Below, one piece after another: positions 62,176 to 64,000 of a stretch of 64,000 bases of DNA; position 1 is the stretch's first letter; each line of letters opens with the position of its first letter. The stretch spans positions 1 through 64,000 of the forward strand of contig NZ_JBIMER010000014.1 in assembly GCF_051262515.1 (NCBI RefSeq), written 5' to 3'. Both the position numbers and the translations under genes were made by a program. This stretch comes from Arthrobacter_N sp051262515. GTDB taxonomy: Bacteria; Actinomycetota; Actinomycetes; Actinomycetales; Micrococcaceae. The notes beneath the pieces are model-generated. The model saw only the letters and a list, made by a program, of their open reading frames with translations. It made no database searches and was not told where the DNA came from.

Positions 62176-63138
62176 ATGATGAGTAAATCGGCCGCGGCCA
62201 GCGTCTTGGAGACGACAATTGACCTAGTGGTTGCGCTTGGCACCGTAGGGGCTCTCATCGCTGCCGTCGCCACTATCGTTATTTCTCGAAACGAGACACG
62301 GCTCGGGACAGTGTCGGGTGTCCGAGGTTGGATGAGCTGGAGGCACGCAAGCGCCGGCCACGAGGAGAACGACCGCGGCTCCGAGAGTGACATGATCTCA
62401 AACTGGGCCCCCGGACGGGAGTTCAATGCAGTCCTTAACGTCCAAAATGATTCCAGCGCGTTCATCTACGACGTCTTAGTCACTTTGTGGCCCACAAGTT
62501 CCGGAGAACCCGTCTTCACGACCAGAGCGCATTCTTTGATGCCAGGGAAATCCCTCAACAACGTCTTTCCCGGATCGTTCGAACTGCTCCAGCGCATGTT
62601 TATCACCAACGGAAAAGCATTCGGGGCCGAAGTGATCTTCAGGGATGCCAGTGGCCTGCTCTGGAACCGCAGTGTCGATGGCCGACTCCGCCCCCTAAAG
62701 GGCTTCGCTTGGCATCGCCCGTGGTATGTCCCCCATCCTTTGGAGGATGTCGAAGAATTTCCTTGGTACGCAATCCGCGCCAAATGGCGCTACCGGTGGC
62801 TAACCCACGGCCGGCGGGCCCTCATTGCGCCAAGATGGTGGGCAGCCGATATGCGATGGGCACGCTGGCGCTATGCCCGTAAACATCATCCTGTTGGAAT
62901 CCCAATATGGAACGTCGTCAAGCGCTGGAAAAGTCGTCACGAGATCGCCATCGATCGACGCCGAAACGGGTTGCCCATCCCTTTCTGGATTGTTGATGAC
63001 TATTGCAAGAACGTCATGTTGAACCGTGCCTACGCACGCAATCAACGAAAGCAGGATCGCCAAGAGAAGAGGGACGATGGCAAAGCGTTGAGAGAAGAAC
63101 GCCGTGATTGGAGACGTGTCAATCCTCATGGCCCTTAG
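62176..63138 (+). CDS. Unrecognised membrane-anchored protein, 320 aa
   Basis: ATG 62176. One membrane helix near residues 16-36 (IDLVVALGTVGALIAAVATIVI). The middle (80-170) is a strand-rich domain (FNAVLNVQNDSSAFIYDVLVTL, IFRDASGLLWNRSVDG). The C-terminal 110 residues are strongly basic and Trp/Arg-rich (RWLTHGRRALIAPRWWAADM) and may contact membrane or nucleic acid. The gene is in the low-GC part of the island directly after the Type ISP gene. No family recognised. Confidence 0.7.
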   Translation: MMSKSAAASVLETTIDLVVALGTVGALIAAVATIVISRNETRLGTVSGVRGWMSWRHASAGHEENDRGSESDMISNWAPGREFNAVLNVQNDSSAFIYDVLVTLWPTSSGEPVFTTRAHSLMPGKSLNNVFPGSFELLQRMFITNGKAFGAEVIFRDASGLLWNRSVDGRLRPLKGFAWHRPWYVPHPLEDVEEFPWYAIRAKWRYRWLTHGRRALIAPRWWAADMRWARWRYARKHHPVGIPIWNVVKRWKSRHEIAIDRRRNGLPIPFWIVDDYCKNVMLNRAYARNQRKQDRQEKRDDGKALREERRDWRRVNPHGP

Positions 63139-63198
63139 AGCGAATCTGACGAGGGCGAGCGCGAGGTATAGCAGCCACCCAATCCGACCTCGGGCTTA

Positions 63199-63999
63199 TC
63201 AGATCGTTTCCATGAACTTCTCGGTCAACCCGATGAAGGCCTCGACCACTCCGCTGGTCGTCCCTAGCGCTGCCACCTCAACTGCCTTGCCGACCAGCTT
63301 CTTGATTCTGCCGCTATCGGGTTCGGGCCGGATGATCTCACCCTCAAGCTCATCCCGGACCTCCATACCTTGCCGCTCTTGATCGGAAGACAGGCCGAAC
63401 ATTGGCATCATGGCACGGAACGCTTCCGCCACCTTCTTTGCTTCGTCAGTCTGATTGGCGGTCAGGGTGTTGGATTGCGTCGCGCCAGAACTACCTGCCG
63501 CCACGTTGATGCCCTGGGAGTTGCTGACCGAGACGTGGTAGTTGTGCACGTTGCCGACTGCGGACGCAGCTGGAGCAGACACCGATCCGTCTTGTTCGGC
63601 CACCTTGATCCCCTTGGCCCTGAGCGACGGGCGGATGACTGGTCCTCCATGGGAGCCAGTTCCGCTGATGTACCCGTCTTCGAGCAGCCGATAGCTGGCA
63701 CGAGTCAGCTCGGCTTCAGTAAACGGGGACCCATAGAAGTTTCCGTGCGGTGATTTGAGGAAGCCATCGATGACGGGAGACTCGTTGCCATTCAAGTACT
63801 CGCCGTAAAGCCACCGAAGCATCAGGTCAGGAATCACCATGGCTCGCTTCCGCGGATTGAGTCGCAATGCCTCGAACTCTTCAGCCGCGTCACGACCAGC
63901 CTGCTTCAGGTGAAAGTCTCCAATGCCTACGGCCGAGCGCTCAAAAAACAAGTAATCGAGCTGCATCAGATGAGTGATGTCCTGGTCGATCGCGTTCTC
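63199..63999 (-). CDS. Unrecognised protein with winged-helix-like N-terminus (5' partial)
   Basis: The frame is open to the right window edge (ENAIDQDITHL before the internal ATG at 63966), so the start may be outside. The first 110 residues look like a winged helix (RKRAMVIPDLMLRWLYGEY, TRASYRLLEDGYISGTG). A low-complexity Ser/Asn/Ala linker follows (VSVSNSQGINVAAGSSG), then a helical end with EAKKVAEAFRAMMPMFGL. The role is unknown; gene context is defence-type. Confidence 0.6.
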   Translation of the reverse strand, partial: ENAIDQDITHLMQLDYLFFERSAVGIGDFHLKQAGRDAAEEFEALRLNPRKRAMVIPDLMLRWLYGEYLNGNESPVIDGFLKSPHGNFYGSPFTEAELTRASYRLLEDGYISGTGSHGGPVIRPSLRAKGIKVAEQDGSVSAPAASAVGNVHNYHVSVSNSQGINVAAGSSGATQSNTLTANQTDEAKKVAEAFRAMMPMFGLSSDQERQGMEVRDELEGEIIRPEPDSGRIKKLVGKAVEVAALGTTSGVVEAFIGLTEKFMETI

Positions 64000-64000
64000 G

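Overview
The window reads as chromosome of a high-GC Gram-positive bacterium, most likely a member of the Micrococcaceae (Arthrobacter/Kocuria/Micrococcus relatives). Three things point there: mycothiol metabolism (mycothione reductase), the GarA - MerR - DUF151 nuclease - MerR cluster, and the actinobacterial order tlyA-nadK-recN-pyrG-nudix-xerD ... parA-scpA-scpB-rluB-cmk-der. No 16S gene is present, so the genus is an inference.

Layout. 1-9.4 kb: a conserved housekeeping run on the + strand: TPR-like protein (partial), HAD phosphatase, small ORF, TlyA, NAD kinase, RecN, CTP synthase, ADP-ribose pyrophosphatase and XerD, many with ATGA/GTGA overlaps. 9.4-22.2 kb: a metabolic block sits between xerD and parA, which are close together in other actinobacteria. 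It holds a second NUDIX enzyme, a frameshifted hypothetical gene, the 2-methylcitrate operon (GntR regulator-prpD-prpB-prpC) divergent from a propionyl/acetyl-CoA synthetase, and a CitA/DctB-type two-component system divergent from a DctA dicarboxylate symporter. Together these suit growth on propionate and C4-dicarboxylates, with the methylcitrate cycle making succinate and pyruvate. 22.2-29.3 kb: segregation/ribosome cluster parA-scpA-scpB-rluB-tyrA-cmk-der, then tRNA-Pro(GGG) and a strong terminator. 29.6-32.2 kb: GarA, FtsR-like MerR, DUF151 nuclease and a second MerR (Rv1830-like). 32.3-43.9 kb: a ParA-like ATPase, pyruvate carboxylase, a MinD-like ATPase, mycothione reductase, long-chain acyl-CoA synthetase, ROK glucokinase, a small membrane protein and an alpha/beta hydrolase.

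44.16 kb to the window end is an accessory island. It begins with a tyrosine integrase facing the core genome and a divergent excisionase-type gene. It continues with a broken gene, an endonuclease/exonuclease/phosphatase-family protein, an NrdH-like redoxin / ribbon-helix-helix / helicase-associated operon and a KfrA-like coiled-coil protein with an AT-rich palindromic operator. That last gene is followed by one copy, and preceded by another, of a 120-bp direct repeat. From about 51.4 kb the GC content visibly drops and defence-type genes dominate: an unrecognised 619-aa protein converging on a membrane-anchored Mrr-type nuclease, a partial duplicate of the redoxin/RHH cassette, an unknown 254-aa protein, an AlbA_2/Schlafen-type protein, a 1614-aa single-chain Type ISP restriction-modification enzyme, and two unknown proteins, the last running off the window. 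The right end of the island is not in the window.

No CRISPR array, complete insertion sequence or rRNA was seen. The best candidates for something undescribed are the 619-aa/Mrr-TM convergent pair and the duplicated redoxin-RHH cassette; both functions are unproven.
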